Assembly: GCA_003223555.1 (NCBI GenBank)
Contig: QHVM01000082.1
Coordinates: 59,008 to 123,007 of the forward strand
Source of the DNA: Acidobacteriota bacterium
Lineage (GTDB): Bacteria > Acidobacteriota > Vicinamibacteria > Fen-336
DNA length: 64,000 nt
Direction: 5' to 3'
In this document: one piece after another, positions 8,329 to 16,744 of the stretch
How positions within the stretch are numbered: the stretch's first letter is position 1
Layout of the letters: the number at the start of each line of letters is the position of its first letter
Notes under the pieces: model-generated
What the model saw: only the letters and a program-made list of their open reading frames with translations
Told to the model about the DNA's origin: nothing
Database searches by the model: none
Made by a program: the position numbers and the translations under genes

Positions 8329-9686
8329 GACTGTCTTCCCGCGAGCGCGCCCAGCAGCTCATCGAGATCCATGGGCAGCCGGGAGAGGCCGAGATCGCGC
8401 GCTCCCCAGCGGACCTCTTCCATCAGGTATCCGAGCAGCCCGCCCTCGGCGGCCCGGTCGGCCAGGATCTGCCGGCGCAGCGGCGCGCTGGCCGCCGCGG
8501 CCTCCCGCAGGAAAGCCGCCAGCCCGGCCGCTGAGGCATCGAGGTCATGGTGCTCGCGCACGTGCGCGCGGGCGAGCCGGCCCATGTCCTCGCGCAGGCG
8601 CGCGTCCGCCAGCAGGCGGCCAAGCACGGCCACGAGCTCTTCTTCCTCCCGGGGGCCCGGATCGATGGGCGCCACGATGCCCTCGGGGAACTCGTCGGCG
8701 GCCGGCGTGCCGGCGCTGACGACGACCGGCCGCCCGACGCCCAGCGCGCGCACGAGGGCACCCGACATCTCGCCGTGGGTGGGGAAACGCAGGGACAGGA
8801 CGACGTCGGCGGCGCAGAGGTGGCGCTCGAAGTCCTCGAGGCTGAGGCGTCCGGTCGACCGGAAGGCGTCGCCGAGACCCGCCCCGGCCACCCAATCCGC
8901 AAGCGGCAGGGCGGGGTCGACCTCGCCGGCCACTACCAGGCGGAGCCGCGGGTGGTCGGCGCGAAGGCGGGCGGCCGCCCGCACGGCGAGATCGAGCCTC
9001 TTGGCCGCGGTGGCCAGGCCGGGGGCGGTGACGACGAGCCACTCGTCGGGCAGACCCAGCGCGCGCCGCGCCTCCGCGCGCGTGGGCGGGGGATCCAGGG
9101 GCAGACAGAGGTGGTGGGGGAGATGCAGGACGGGGCGGCCGGGCAGGCGGCGGGCGGCCCGGGAACGCACGTAGTCGGTGAGCCCCACCACGGCCAGGCT
9201 GCCCTCGAGGACGCGATCGTTGAGGGGGAACAAGGCGGGCAACAGCTCACCCCCCAGGGCGCGGGCGACCTGGCGGCCGACGAACGTGCCCGTCTCGCCG
9301 TGGGCGCGCCGCATCTCCCGCAGGTAGCCCCCGACGTCGCCCCGCTCCACCGTCTCGCACAGCACCAGGTGATGCAGGCTCCAGTCGTGCAGCACCGCTA
9401 CGCCCGGGCGGGCGCAGGCGGCCCGGTACACCCAGGCGTGGGCGGGCGAGTTGCCCAGGTGGTACAGTTCCAGGTCCGCCTCGGGAGCGGCTTCGGTCGG
9501 GAAGACCGGGAACTGCTCGCGCAAGCGTGCCGCCACCGTCTCCGGCGCCTCCGCGACCAGGTGGAGGTCGAGGTGGCGGGCCAGGGCGGGGAGCGACTCC
9601 GCCACGTAGTCGGCGATGCCCGACGGCGAGGGCGGCAGCGGGGACCAGACGTTGACCTTCAAGCTCCGGGTTGCCTCGCTGGTCAC
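8325..9686 (-). CDS. GT4-family glycosyltransferase (GT-B fold)
   Basis: A 453-residue glycosyltransferase group 1 protein. The GTG start at 9686 overlaps the upstream stop (GTGA). The N-terminal Rossmann half has NVWSPLPPSPSGIADYVAE, typical of GT4 enzymes acting on surface glycans, and HDWSLHHLVL. The C-terminal nucleotide-sugar half shows VTAPGLATAAKRLDLAV (K of the donor phosphate site), LRLVVAGEVD and SLRFPTHGEMSGALVRALG, where Glu replaces the usual E-x7-E arrangement, then RPVVVSAGTPAADEFP. The last about 60 residues are an extra helical tail. Sugar and acceptor are unknown. Confidence 0.85.
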   Translation of the reverse strand: MTSEATRSLKVNVWSPLPPSPSGIADYVAESLPALARHLDLHLVAEAPETVAARLREQFPVFPTEAAPEADLELYHLGNSPAHAWVYRAACARPGVAVLHDWSLHHLVLCETVERGDVGGYLREMRRAHGETGTFVGRQVARALGGELLPALFPLNDRVLEGSLAVVGLTDYVRSRAARRLPGRPVLHLPHHLCLPLDPPPTRAEARRALGLPDEWLVVTAPGLATAAKRLDLAVRAAARLRADHPRLRLVVAGEVDPALPLADWVAGAGLGDAFRSTGRLSLEDFERHLCAADVVLSLRFPTHGEMSGALVRALGVGRPVVVSAGTPAADEFPEGIVAPIDPGPREEEELVAVLGRLLADARLREDMGRLARAHVREHHDLDASAAGLAAFLREAAAASAPLRRQILADRAAEGGLLGYLMEEVRWGARDLGLSRLPMDLDELLGALAGRQS

Positions 9687-10726
9687 AATCCCTCCGTGAG
9701 GCGGTCGATCACCTGGTTCCAGCCGATGTCGCGCACGCGGGCGAAGCCCTCCGCGCCCATCTCCCGCAGGCGCGCCTCGGGCTGCGACCAGAGGTCGTCG
9801 ATCGCACCGGCGATCGCCTCCGGAGCCGGCTCGGCCACCCATCCACTCTGGCCGGCGGTCACGAACTCCAGCGGTCCGCCGGCGTCCGTCGTGGTGACGA
9901 CCGGCTTGCGGGACAGGAAGGCCTCGACCGTCACGTAGCCGTAGTCCTCGTTGAGGGGCGCGTAATAGGCGGCTCGGCAGCCCGCGTACAGCTCCACCAG
10001 CTCGTCGGCGGAGACGAAGCCCAGCAGCTCCACCCGGTCCTGCACCCCCAGGCCGTGGATCTGCTTGCGCAGCTCGGCTTCGAGCGGCCCCGCCCCGGCG
10101 ATCTTGAGCCGCGCCCCGCTCCGCACCCGGTTCATCGCGTCGATCGCCAGGTCGAGCCGCTTCAGCCGGTCGAGCCGTCCGGCATAGAAGAGGTAGTCGC
10201 CGTAGCCGCCGCAACGGTAACGGCCGAGGTGATGGGGAGGGGGATAGAGAGTCTCCCCGGAGAGGCCGTTGTAGCGGCGGAGCCGGTCGGCCACGTTGCG
10301 GGAGATCGTGAAGATGGCGCGGCACTCGGAAAGCGACGCCGTGTCCATGGACTTGATGGCGTCCCGCACCTGGCGGTCTTCCGCGCCGTCGGTGAAGGAG
10401 CAGTAGGGCGTGCCGAACAGGTCGTAGGCCTCGCGGTGCTGGTGGAAGAGCCAGGCCACCTTGCGGGGATGGCGGACGAGGAAGGTCGGGAACTTGGTGG
10501 GGATCACGAGGTCCACCGCCGTCCCGTTGCTCTCGGTCAGGTCGAGCAGCCGCCAGGCCAGCGCCTGCCGCACGATCTCCGACACCGGGTACCACTTGAA
10601 GGGGACGCTGGCCACGTCGGCGCGGAACCCGCGGCGCTCGAGGTTGGACTTCAGCTCGGAGACGAGGATCTCGGCCCCCCCGGTGATGAACGGCGCCTGG
10701 GCCGCGCAGACGAGGACGGTCTTCAT
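9683..10726 (-). CDS. GT4-family glycosyltransferase
   Basis: A 347-residue GT-B enzyme starting at ATG 10726 (ATGA overlap with the gene upstream). It opens MKTVLVCAAQAPFITGGAE, a typical nucleotide-sugar transferase start with a Gly-rich acceptor loop. The C-terminal half has LFYAGRLDRLKRLDLAIDA (Arg/Lys donor site), LKIAGAGPLEAEL and the E-x7-E motif in NEDYGYVTVEAFLSRKPVV. Length and motifs are complete. It probably adds one sugar in the same glycan as its neighbours, but specificity cannot be read from the sequence. Confidence 0.88.
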   Translation of the reverse strand: MKTVLVCAAQAPFITGGAEILVSELKSNLERRGFRADVASVPFKWYPVSEIVRQALAWRLLDLTESNGTAVDLVIPTKFPTFLVRHPRKVAWLFHQHREAYDLFGTPYCSFTDGAEDRQVRDAIKSMDTASLSECRAIFTISRNVADRLRRYNGLSGETLYPPPHHLGRYRCGGYGDYLFYAGRLDRLKRLDLAIDAMNRVRSGARLKIAGAGPLEAELRKQIHGLGVQDRVELLGFVSADELVELYAGCRAAYYAPLNEDYGYVTVEAFLSRKPVVTTTDAGGPLEFVTAGQSGWVAEPAPEAIAGAIDDLWSQPEARLREMGAEGFARVRDIGWNQVIDRLTEGL

Positions 10727-11349
10727 CCGCGCCGGAGCCGCTCCTCCAGGGCCGCCACGCGCGCCCGCAGGTCCTTCAGGGCGGACTCGAGCCCGAAGCG
10801 GCCGCGCTCCGCCTGGCCGAGCACGAGGTCGATCCGGCGCACGAGGTCATGGACGTGGGCCACCAGCTCCTCCTGGAGGATGAGATGGCGCTCGTCGATC
10901 TCGCCCATGTGGTCGCCATGCAGGCCGAGGATGCGGTCGTAGTGGCGGTGGGTGGCGTCGAGGCGCGCCTCCACGTAGGCCAGGACCTCGTTGTCGAACT
11001 GGACCTGGCGGGCGTTGAAGTCCTGCTGCCGCCGGAGCGTGGCCGGCGCGTCGATCCCGCCGCCGCGGAAGCGGCGCAGCACGTCCCGCCACGAGCGCCG
11101 CGGCGCCTCCAGCACGCGCCAGAGGGCGTTCAGGGCGGTGTTGTCGGGACGCGGGGGCGCCTCCGGCGCGGCCGGCTCCGGCACGGGCGGGACCTTCTGC
11201 GGCCGTCGCACGGGTGCGGGTGCGGGCAGGGCGGAGCCCGGGTCCGGCTCGAGAAGCGCGCGGTCCCGAACGGCGTCCCGCACCCGACGCAGCTCGTCGG
11301 CGACGCGCTGCCGGTCCTCTTCTCGCTCGCGCGAATCGGATTCGCTCAT
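10723..11349 (-). CDS. Hypothetical charged, coiled-coil-rich cytoplasmic protein
   Basis: 208 residues from ATG 11349, which overlaps the methyltransferase stop as ATGA; upstream in-frame sequence belongs to the methyltransferase shadow. The N-terminal 35 residues are Glu/Arg-rich (SESDSREREEDRQRVADEL), then a Pro-rich spacer (about 45-75). The second half is strongly helical with heptad-like hydrophobic spacing, including FDNEVLAYVEARLDATHRHY and a C-terminal segment VAALEERLRR. There is no signal peptide or membrane helix. Its place between a methyltransferase and a glycosyltransferase suggests a scaffold or length-control partner, but that is inference. I recognise no family. Confidence 0.7.
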   Translation of the reverse strand: MSESDSREREEDRQRVADELRRVRDAVRDRALLEPDPGSALPAPAPVRRPQKVPPVPEPAAPEAPPRPDNTALNALWRVLEAPRRSWRDVLRRFRGGGIDAPATLRRQQDFNARQVQFDNEVLAYVEARLDATHRHYDRILGLHGDHMGEIDERHLILQEELVAHVHDLVRRIDLVLGQAERGRFGLESALKDLRARVAALEERLRRG

Positions 11350-12137
11350 CGCCCCCTTGTCTCCATCGCCGAATTGTAACCGGACGCCCCGACCGATCCC
11401 CGAACGCGCGGCCGCCGGGCGAGGGCGAAGACGCTCGTCCCCACGGGGAAGGAGACACGGCCGACCAGGCGCGCCTCGAGCCGGAGCACGGAGCGGAAGG
11501 CCCACTCGAGCGGCCCGGGCAGGAACGAGACGTCCGAGCCGTGCCGTCCGGTGACCCGATCGAGCGCCCGCCGGGCGGCCGCGAGGGGGAAGAGGAACGA
11601 GTTGCCGAAGACGACCCGGACCACCTCGAGCCCGGCCCCGCCCAGCAGCGCCTTCACCTCCCCCGGCGTGTAGCGGTGGCGCGAGTGGACGGCCTCGTCG
11701 TGGGCCCCCCAGAGCATCTTGAGGGCGGGCACGCGGACGAGGAGCACGCCGCCCGGACGCAGCACGCGGGCCATCTCGGCCACCGCCGCCCGGTCGTCCG
11801 CGACCCAGCGGTGGTAGAGGACGTCGAAAGACGTGACGCAGTCGAAGCTGGCGTCCGGGAAGGGCAGGGCCAGCAGCTCCGCCTTGGCCGCGGCCACGCC
11901 GCGGGCCCGGCAGAAGCGCAGCGCCTCATCGGAGAGGTCGACGCCCACCGCCCGCCCGTGACGGGCGAGGTGGCGGAGGTTGTTGCCGGTGCCGCAGCCG
12001 GCATCCAGGATGCGGACGGAGTCCGGCCGCGCCGGCAGCTCCGGTGACAACAGGGCGAGGCTGATGGCGCGCATGCCGGCGTACCACCACTGCGTCTCCT
12101 CGGCCTCGAACATCCGCTGGTACTCCTCGGGGTTCAC
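11346..12137 (-). CDS. Class I SAM-dependent methyltransferase
   Basis: 263 residues from GTG 12137 (GTGA overlap with the upstream stop). The N-terminus NPEEYQRMFEAEETQWWYAG is a motif seen in methyltransferases of surface-glycan loci. SAM motif I is ILDAGCGTGNNLRHLA (about 43-58). The acidic residue after strand 2 is in GVDLSDEALRF, motif II is in SFDCVTSFDVLYH, and LRPGGVLLVRVPAL is the post-II strand. The C-terminal helical part is unassigned. It probably methylates a glycan or a lipid-linked intermediate, given that its neighbours are all glycosyltransferases. Confidence 0.85.
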   Translation of the reverse strand: MNPEEYQRMFEAEETQWWYAGMRAISLALLSPELPARPDSVRILDAGCGTGNNLRHLARHGRAVGVDLSDEALRFCRARGVAAAKAELLALPFPDASFDCVTSFDVLYHRWVADDRAAVAEMARVLRPGGVLLVRVPALKMLWGAHDEAVHSRHRYTPGEVKALLGGAGLEVVRVVFGNSFLFPLAAARRALDRVTGRHGSDVSFLPGPLEWAFRSVLRLEARLVGRVSFPVGTSVFALARRPRVRGSVGASGYNSAMETRGR

Positions 12138-13327
12138 AGCAGCGAGCGGTAGAGCGCGAGCACGCGCTCGATGATCCGTCCCCAGGCGAATTCCGCCTCC
12201 GCCCGCTCGCGCCCGCGCCGGCCCATCTCGCGCCGCCGGGCCGGATCGGCGGCCAGCTCGTCCAGGGCGGCCGAGAGGCCCGCCACGTCCGCCGGCTCCA
12301 CCAGGCGTCCAGTCTCTCCTTCGCGGACCTTGTCCGGGATCCCGCCGGCGCGGGTGGCCACCACCGGCAAGCCATGAGCCATCGCCTCGAGCGTCACCAG
12401 GCTCGAGCCCTCGTAGCGTGGAGCGTGCACGAAGACGTCCGCGCAGGCGTACAGGGCGTGGAGCACGTGGTCGCCGACCATGCCCGCGAAGTGGGCATGT
12501 CCACCCAGCCGGGCGCGCGCCTGCCGCTCCAGGTCGCGCCGGGCCGGACCGTCGCCGGCCACCACCCACGCCCACCGCGACGGCAAGCCCGCCCGGTCGT
12601 GGATCCGCGCCAGGGCTTCCAGGACGTCGGCGAAGCCCTTGTAGCGCTCGAGCCGTCCCACGGAGAGGAACACCGGAGCGGCGTCGCCCATCGCGGGCAG
12701 GACCTCGCGGACGGCGGTGGCCGGGCTGGAGGGGGTCACGCTCCGCAGCTCCGCCGGCTCGACGCCGTTGGGGATCACCGCGACGCGCGACGGGTCGACG
12801 CCGAGCAGCCGCGGCACCTCGTCGCGGGTCGCCTCGTCGGTGGCGATCACGCGGTCGGCCAGTCGCGCCGCCTCGCGCGACAGCGCTCGCAGCCGGGACA
12901 GCGCGAGGCGCTTGAGGCCGCGCGTCTTGTGCTCCTCGAGCCCCTGGGGGTTCATGACGAGGGGCGCCCGGAGGCCGGGGTCGGCGCGCCGCCGGCGGCC
13001 GTAGCCGAGAGCGCACAGGCCCTGGGCGTCGACGAGGTCGACCCGGCCCGCCCGCACCATCTCCGCCACCGCCTCGCCCAGCCGGAAGGCGAAGCGCGGG
13101 TAGTGGATCGTCCGGTCCAGGATCCGGCCGTGCCGATCCGGGCGGCCGCCGTAAGGGACGGTGACCACCTCGGCCGGGAAGCGGCCGGGCCGGGTGGGGG
13201 GCCGGGTGAGGAGCACCGTCTCCACCCCGTGCGCGCGGAGCTGGGTCGCGAGCTGACAGACCGCCTTCTCCATCCCGCCCGGGTCATGGAGCGGATGGGC
13301 GGCGCGGCTGAGCAGCGCCACCCTCAT
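12134..13327 (-). CDS. GT4-family glycosyltransferase
   Basis: 397 residues from ATG 13327 (ATGA overlap). It opens MRVALLSRAAHPLHDPGGME, the Gly-rich GT4 acceptor loop. VIPNGVEPAEL marks the interdomain region. The donor half shows FLSVGRLERYKGFADVLEAL, WVVAGDGPARRDLE and APRYEGSSLVTLEAMAHGLPVVAT with the canonical E-x7-E pair, then AGGIPDKVREGETG. All catalytic elements are present. Sugar specificity is unknown. Confidence 0.9.
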   Translation of the reverse strand: MRVALLSRAAHPLHDPGGMEKAVCQLATQLRAHGVETVLLTRPPTRPGRFPAEVVTVPYGGRPDRHGRILDRTIHYPRFAFRLGEAVAEMVRAGRVDLVDAQGLCALGYGRRRRADPGLRAPLVMNPQGLEEHKTRGLKRLALSRLRALSREAARLADRVIATDEATRDEVPRLLGVDPSRVAVIPNGVEPAELRSVTPSSPATAVREVLPAMGDAAPVFLSVGRLERYKGFADVLEALARIHDRAGLPSRWAWVVAGDGPARRDLERQARARLGGHAHFAGMVGDHVLHALYACADVFVHAPRYEGSSLVTLEAMAHGLPVVATRAGGIPDKVREGETGRLVEPADVAGLSAALDELAADPARRREMGRRGRERAEAEFAWGRIIERVLALYRSLL

Positions 13328-14487
13328 CTCAGTCGGCGGTACACCGCCTCGTAGCGGGGCACGAGCGCGGCGGGGGAGAACGCCTCCGCGCGCTGCCGCG
13401 CTCCCTCGGCCAGCCGTCGCCGCAGGCCCTCGTCCCGGCCCAGGCGGCCGACGGCCTCCGAGAGCGCGGCCGCGCCTTCGACGACGAGGCCGCCCCGCCC
13501 ATCCTCGAGGATCTCCCGCGTCCCGCCGGTGTCCATGGCGGCCACGGGCGTGCCGAGCGCGAGGGCTTCGAGGAGCACGCGCGAGAGCGGCTCGGGCCAC
13601 AGCGAGGGGAAGACGATCGCGGTCGCGCGGGCCATGGCCCGCAGCACGTCCTCGCGGTGCGCCCAGCCCCGCAGCACCAGGCTCACCCCCGCCGCCGCGG
13701 CGTCGAACTTCAACGCGTGGGCGAGCGAGCCCTCGCCGAGCACGACCAGGGGCAGTCCCGTGCCCGCCCCGGCCACCGCGGGCACCAGCAGCCGGACCCC
13801 CTTGTTCTCCTCCAGCTTGCCGACGAAGAGCAGGAAGCGCGCGGGAAGGGCGAACGAAGGCTCCGGCGAGGCGAGGGCCCGCGTCTCCGCCGCGTCCACC
13901 ATGTTGGGAAGCACCTCGACCCGTGAAAGGCCGGCCGCCCCCAGCTCGGCCGCGATGGCCTCGCTGACGGCCAGGATCGCGCCCGCCCGGCGCAGGGCGG
14001 AGCGTTTCTCGGCGAGGTCGGCCTTCATGTAGGGGATGGCCCCCCAGGCGAGGGGCCCCGGCGCGCCGACCCGTCCCTTGACGCAGCGCGTCATGGGGCC
14101 CGTCCCGCACCCCGGGCACAGCGCGCCCTGGCTGATGCGGGTGGACCAGAAGCAGACCGGCCAGTGGTCGCGCACCGTCACCGCCACCCGCCGGGGACGG
14201 TCGCCGGCCAGGCAGCCCAGCGCGGAGAGCGAGTGCTGGGCGTGGAGGACGGCCTCGTCCTCGGACGCGACATGGGTGGCGAAGGCGCGGGGCACCACGA
14301 GGCGCTTGCGTCCCCGGACGGACAGCCGGCGCACGTCGAGGCCGTCGAGGTTCGGGGGCCCCGGGCTGCTGGTGACGACGGCCACCCGGTGTCCGGCCTC
14401 GCGCAGGGCCAGGGCCAGGGCCCGGGTCGACCATCCCGCTCCCCCGGCCCGGGGGGGATAGACCTCGCTCACCAGCAGGATCTTCAC
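13324..14487 (-). CDS. GT4-family glycosyltransferase with a Cys-rich insert
   Basis: 387 residues from GTG 14487 (GTGA overlap). It starts VKILLVSEVYPPRAGGAGW. Between the first and second halves lies an insert with three Cys (GALCPGCGTGPMTRC, plus an upstream Cys in VCFWSTR), as in a subset of GT4 enzymes that follow His-Asp-Trp-type strands; it could bind a metal. The donor half has FLLFVGKLEENKGVRLLVPA, LVVLGEGSLAHALK and FPSLWPEPLSRVLLEALALG (E-x7-E), then TGGTREILEDG. Complete and probably active. Confidence 0.87.
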   Translation of the reverse strand: MKILLVSEVYPPRAGGAGWSTRALALALREAGHRVAVVTSSPGPPNLDGLDVRRLSVRGRKRLVVPRAFATHVASEDEAVLHAQHSLSALGCLAGDRPRRVAVTVRDHWPVCFWSTRISQGALCPGCGTGPMTRCVKGRVGAPGPLAWGAIPYMKADLAEKRSALRRAGAILAVSEAIAAELGAAGLSRVEVLPNMVDAAETRALASPEPSFALPARFLLFVGKLEENKGVRLLVPAVAGAGTGLPLVVLGEGSLAHALKFDAAAAGVSLVLRGWAHREDVLRAMARATAIVFPSLWPEPLSRVLLEALALGTPVAAMDTGGTREILEDGRGGLVVEGAAALSEAVGRLGRDEGLRRRLAEGARQRAEAFSPAALVPRYEAVYRRLR

Positions 14488-15623
14488 GACGCGATGCCGC
14501 GCAGCACCTGCTCGAGCTGCTCGCAGTGGCGGGCCCACGAGTAGTTCTCCACGACGCGGGCCCGAGCCTGCCTGCCGAGGCGCCCGCGCAGCAGGGGATC
14601 GTCGGCCAGCCGCTCGAGCGCCCGGGCCAGGTCGGCCGGGTCGCCCTCGCGGAAGTGAAGCCCTTCCTGCTCCGGACGCACGATCTCGCCCAGCGGGGGC
14701 ACGGGGATCGTCACGGTGGGCAGGCCCGAAGCCATGTACTCGAAGATCTTCAGCGGCGACCAGTAGAAGCCCAGGCGCAGCTGGCGCAGGCGGCGCGTGT
14801 CGTAGGGGGCCACGCCGGCGTCGGCCGAGGCCACCAGCTCCGGCATCTGCTCGTAGGGCAGGCTGCCCAGCCGCCTTCCGCGGTAGCCCGCGCCCTCGGC
14901 GGCCGGTCCCCCGCCCGCGAGCAGGAAGAAGAGGTCCTCGCGATGAGCCAGCCGGCGGGCGGCCGCCTCCAGCACGTGCACGCCGTGCCAGGGACGGAAG
15001 CTGCCGATGAAGATCGCGGCCAGCGCCTTCTCGGGCACCCCCAGCGCGGCGCGCAGCTCTGCCCGCCGGCGGGAGGGGTGGAAGGCGTCGACGTTGGCGC
15101 CCCAGCTCATCTTCACGGTCTTGGGCCGGGCGAATTCGGGGACGATCTCCAGGAGCGGGGAGACGAGCACGGTCGCGGAGGCGCAGAGACGCTCCCGCCG
15201 CCGGCGGAGCGGCCGCACCAGGACGGCGGCATCGAGCAGCGCCTTGACCGAGCCGGGATGATCGACGGCGGGCGAGTTCACCTCCAGCAGCGACGGTATG
15301 CCCGCCTGCTTCGCGGCCAGGATGCCCTCCCCGCCGAAGTTGTAGTAGCGCTCCATGACCGCCTGCGGCCGTACCTCCGCCAGCAGCTCTTCCACCGCGC
15401 CCCGGGCGCGGAAGCGGAAGAGGCGATGGCGCGGCCGCCAGGCGACGCGGTGCCAGCAGACACCGTCGCGCTCGTCGTGGTCGGGGACGCCCGGCTCGCG
15501 GTGCACGACGGCGTGGACCTGGTGGCCGCGGCCGGCCAGCCCGCGCGCCACCTCGAGCACGTGGACGCTTCCCCCCGTGCGGCCGGGGACGCGCTGGTCG
15601 GAGGCGACGTAGACGATCCTCAT
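14484..15623 (-). CDS. GT4-family glycosyltransferase
   Basis: 379 residues from ATG 15623 (ATGA overlap). It begins MRIVYVASDQRVPGRTGGSV. Mid-protein LLEVNSPAVDHPGS marks the acceptor half. The donor half includes AIFIGSFRPWHGVHVLEAAA and FFLLAGGGPAAEGAG. The sugar-binding loop SPLKIFEYMASGLPTVTIPV takes the place of E-x7-E, with E in the usual position, as in GT4 subfamilies that use SPLK-type motifs (also seen at 18123-19325 in this operon). It ends with the helix RARVVENYSWARHCEQL common to this group. Confidence 0.87.
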   Translation of the reverse strand: MRIVYVASDQRVPGRTGGSVHVLEVARGLAGRGHQVHAVVHREPGVPDHDERDGVCWHRVAWRPRHRLFRFRARGAVEELLAEVRPQAVMERYYNFGGEGILAAKQAGIPSLLEVNSPAVDHPGSVKALLDAAVLVRPLRRRRERLCASATVLVSPLLEIVPEFARPKTVKMSWGANVDAFHPSRRRAELRAALGVPEKALAAIFIGSFRPWHGVHVLEAAARRLAHREDLFFLLAGGGPAAEGAGYRGRRLGSLPYEQMPELVASADAGVAPYDTRRLRQLRLGFYWSPLKIFEYMASGLPTVTIPVPPLGEIVRPEQEGLHFREGDPADLARALERLADDPLLRGRLGRQARARVVENYSWARHCEQLEQVLRGIAS

Positions 15624-16744
15624 CGGGCCGTCGGGCGCAGCAGGCCGAAGAAGGGCCCGGTGCGCACGCCGCCGAAGAGAACCACGTCGAGCTTCAGCAG
15701 CCAGGTGAGACCTCTCGCCGCGGCCAGGGTCAGGACGCCGGGCGCGCGGAGGGGCGGCCCTGGCGGGCCGGGGTCGCGGTCGCGCGCGGGGCGTTCCCGG
15801 CCCCCGCCCCGCCGCGCCTGCTCGTAGATCCGCAGGCCGAGGTCCTCGACGACGGCCTTGAAGACGACGTTGTAGTAGCGGCGCTCGGCCACTTCGAGCC
15901 CCGCCTGGGCGCACAGCGACTCGAAGTGCTCGTGGCTGCGGATGGCGTTGACGTGGTCGCTCTTGCGGAGCGCCTCGCGCTGGTGGTCGATGAGGCCGGC
16001 CCGCCCGAGACGCCGGGCCAGCCGATTGACGGCGCGCTGGAAGCGGGCCACGGCGGAGGACTCCATGGCGTGGGTGTACACGAAGAGCCGTCCGCGCGGC
16101 CCCACCGTGCGCCGCGCCTCCACCAGCACCTCGACGACACCGGCTTCATCGAGGTGCTCCAGCACGTCGAGCGAGTAGGCGCGGGGGAACGCGCCCTTGC
16201 GGAAGGGCAGGCGCCGGAGGTCGGCCCGGACGAGGTCCACCGCCGCCACCGCCCGCGGCATGAAGAAGGGGGCCAGGTCCACTCCGGCCGGCCGCGTCCC
16301 GTCCCGGCCCGCGTAGAGGGCGATCTTGCCCGCGCCGCAACCCAGGTCGAGGACCGCATCGCCGGTCGCGGGCCCGAGCATGCGCCGCATCATGTCCGCC
16401 TTGACCCGGGCGGAGAGCAGCGGTTCCGCGTCGGTCGCCCGCAGCCGGTCCTGGAACTCCTGGTCCACGTAGTGGGTCAACGCGCCCACGGTCCGGGCCG
16501 GCGCCAGGTCGGCGTAGCCCTCCGCGCGGCGCAACCCGTAGGAGCTGCCGCAGCACGGGCAGCGGCGTGAGTCGCCGGCCGGCTCCAGCCGCACCTTGTC
16601 GGGTCCGCCACACGGACAGCGCACGCGCTGGACGTATGTCTTCTCGCAGGCGGCGTGCCCAGGGGGCGCGGAGCAGCCCGGGCAACCCTCGCTTTCGAGG
16701 CAGACCGGACAGGCGATCCGCTCCAGCAGCGACGGGGAGATCAC
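15620..16744 (-). CDS. SAM-dependent methyltransferase with N-terminal zinc-ribbon cysteines
   Basis: 374 residues from GTG 16744 (GTGA overlap). The first 70 residues hold many Cys in CxxC pairs (IACPVCLESEGCPGC, VRCPCGG, RRCPCCGSSYG), a zinc-ribbon arrangement resembling the Trm112-like front of some methyltransferases. The catalytic domain follows: AVLDLGCGAGKIALYAG (motif I), AGVDLAPFFMPRA and YSLDVLEHLDEAGV. The last 60 residues are basic and then hydrophobic (LLKLDVVLFGG), perhaps membrane-associating. Target unknown; a glycan-locus methyltransferase by context. Confidence 0.82.
   Translation of the reverse strand: MISPSLLERIACPVCLESEGCPGCSAPPGHAACEKTYVQRVRCPCGGPDKVRLEPAGDSRRCPCCGSSYGLRRAEGYADLAPARTVGALTHYVDQEFQDRLRATDAEPLLSARVKADMMRRMLGPATGDAVLDLGCGAGKIALYAGRDGTRPAGVDLAPFFMPRAVAAVDLVRADLRRLPFRKGAFPRAYSLDVLEHLDEAGVVEVLVEARRTVGPRGRLFVYTHAMESSAVARFQRAVNRLARRLGRAGLIDHQREALRKSDHVNAIRSHEHFESLCAQAGLEVAERRYYNVVFKAVVEDLGLRIYEQARRGGGRERPARDRDPGPPGPPLRAPGVLTLAAARGLTWLLKLDVVLFGGVRTGPFFGLLRPTAR

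Noticed and set aside
9687..10595. Upstream extension of the 8325-9686 frame on the minus strand
   Set aside because: It overlaps an intact GT4 gene in another frame and has shadow-type composition. The GTG 9686 start fits the operon pattern.
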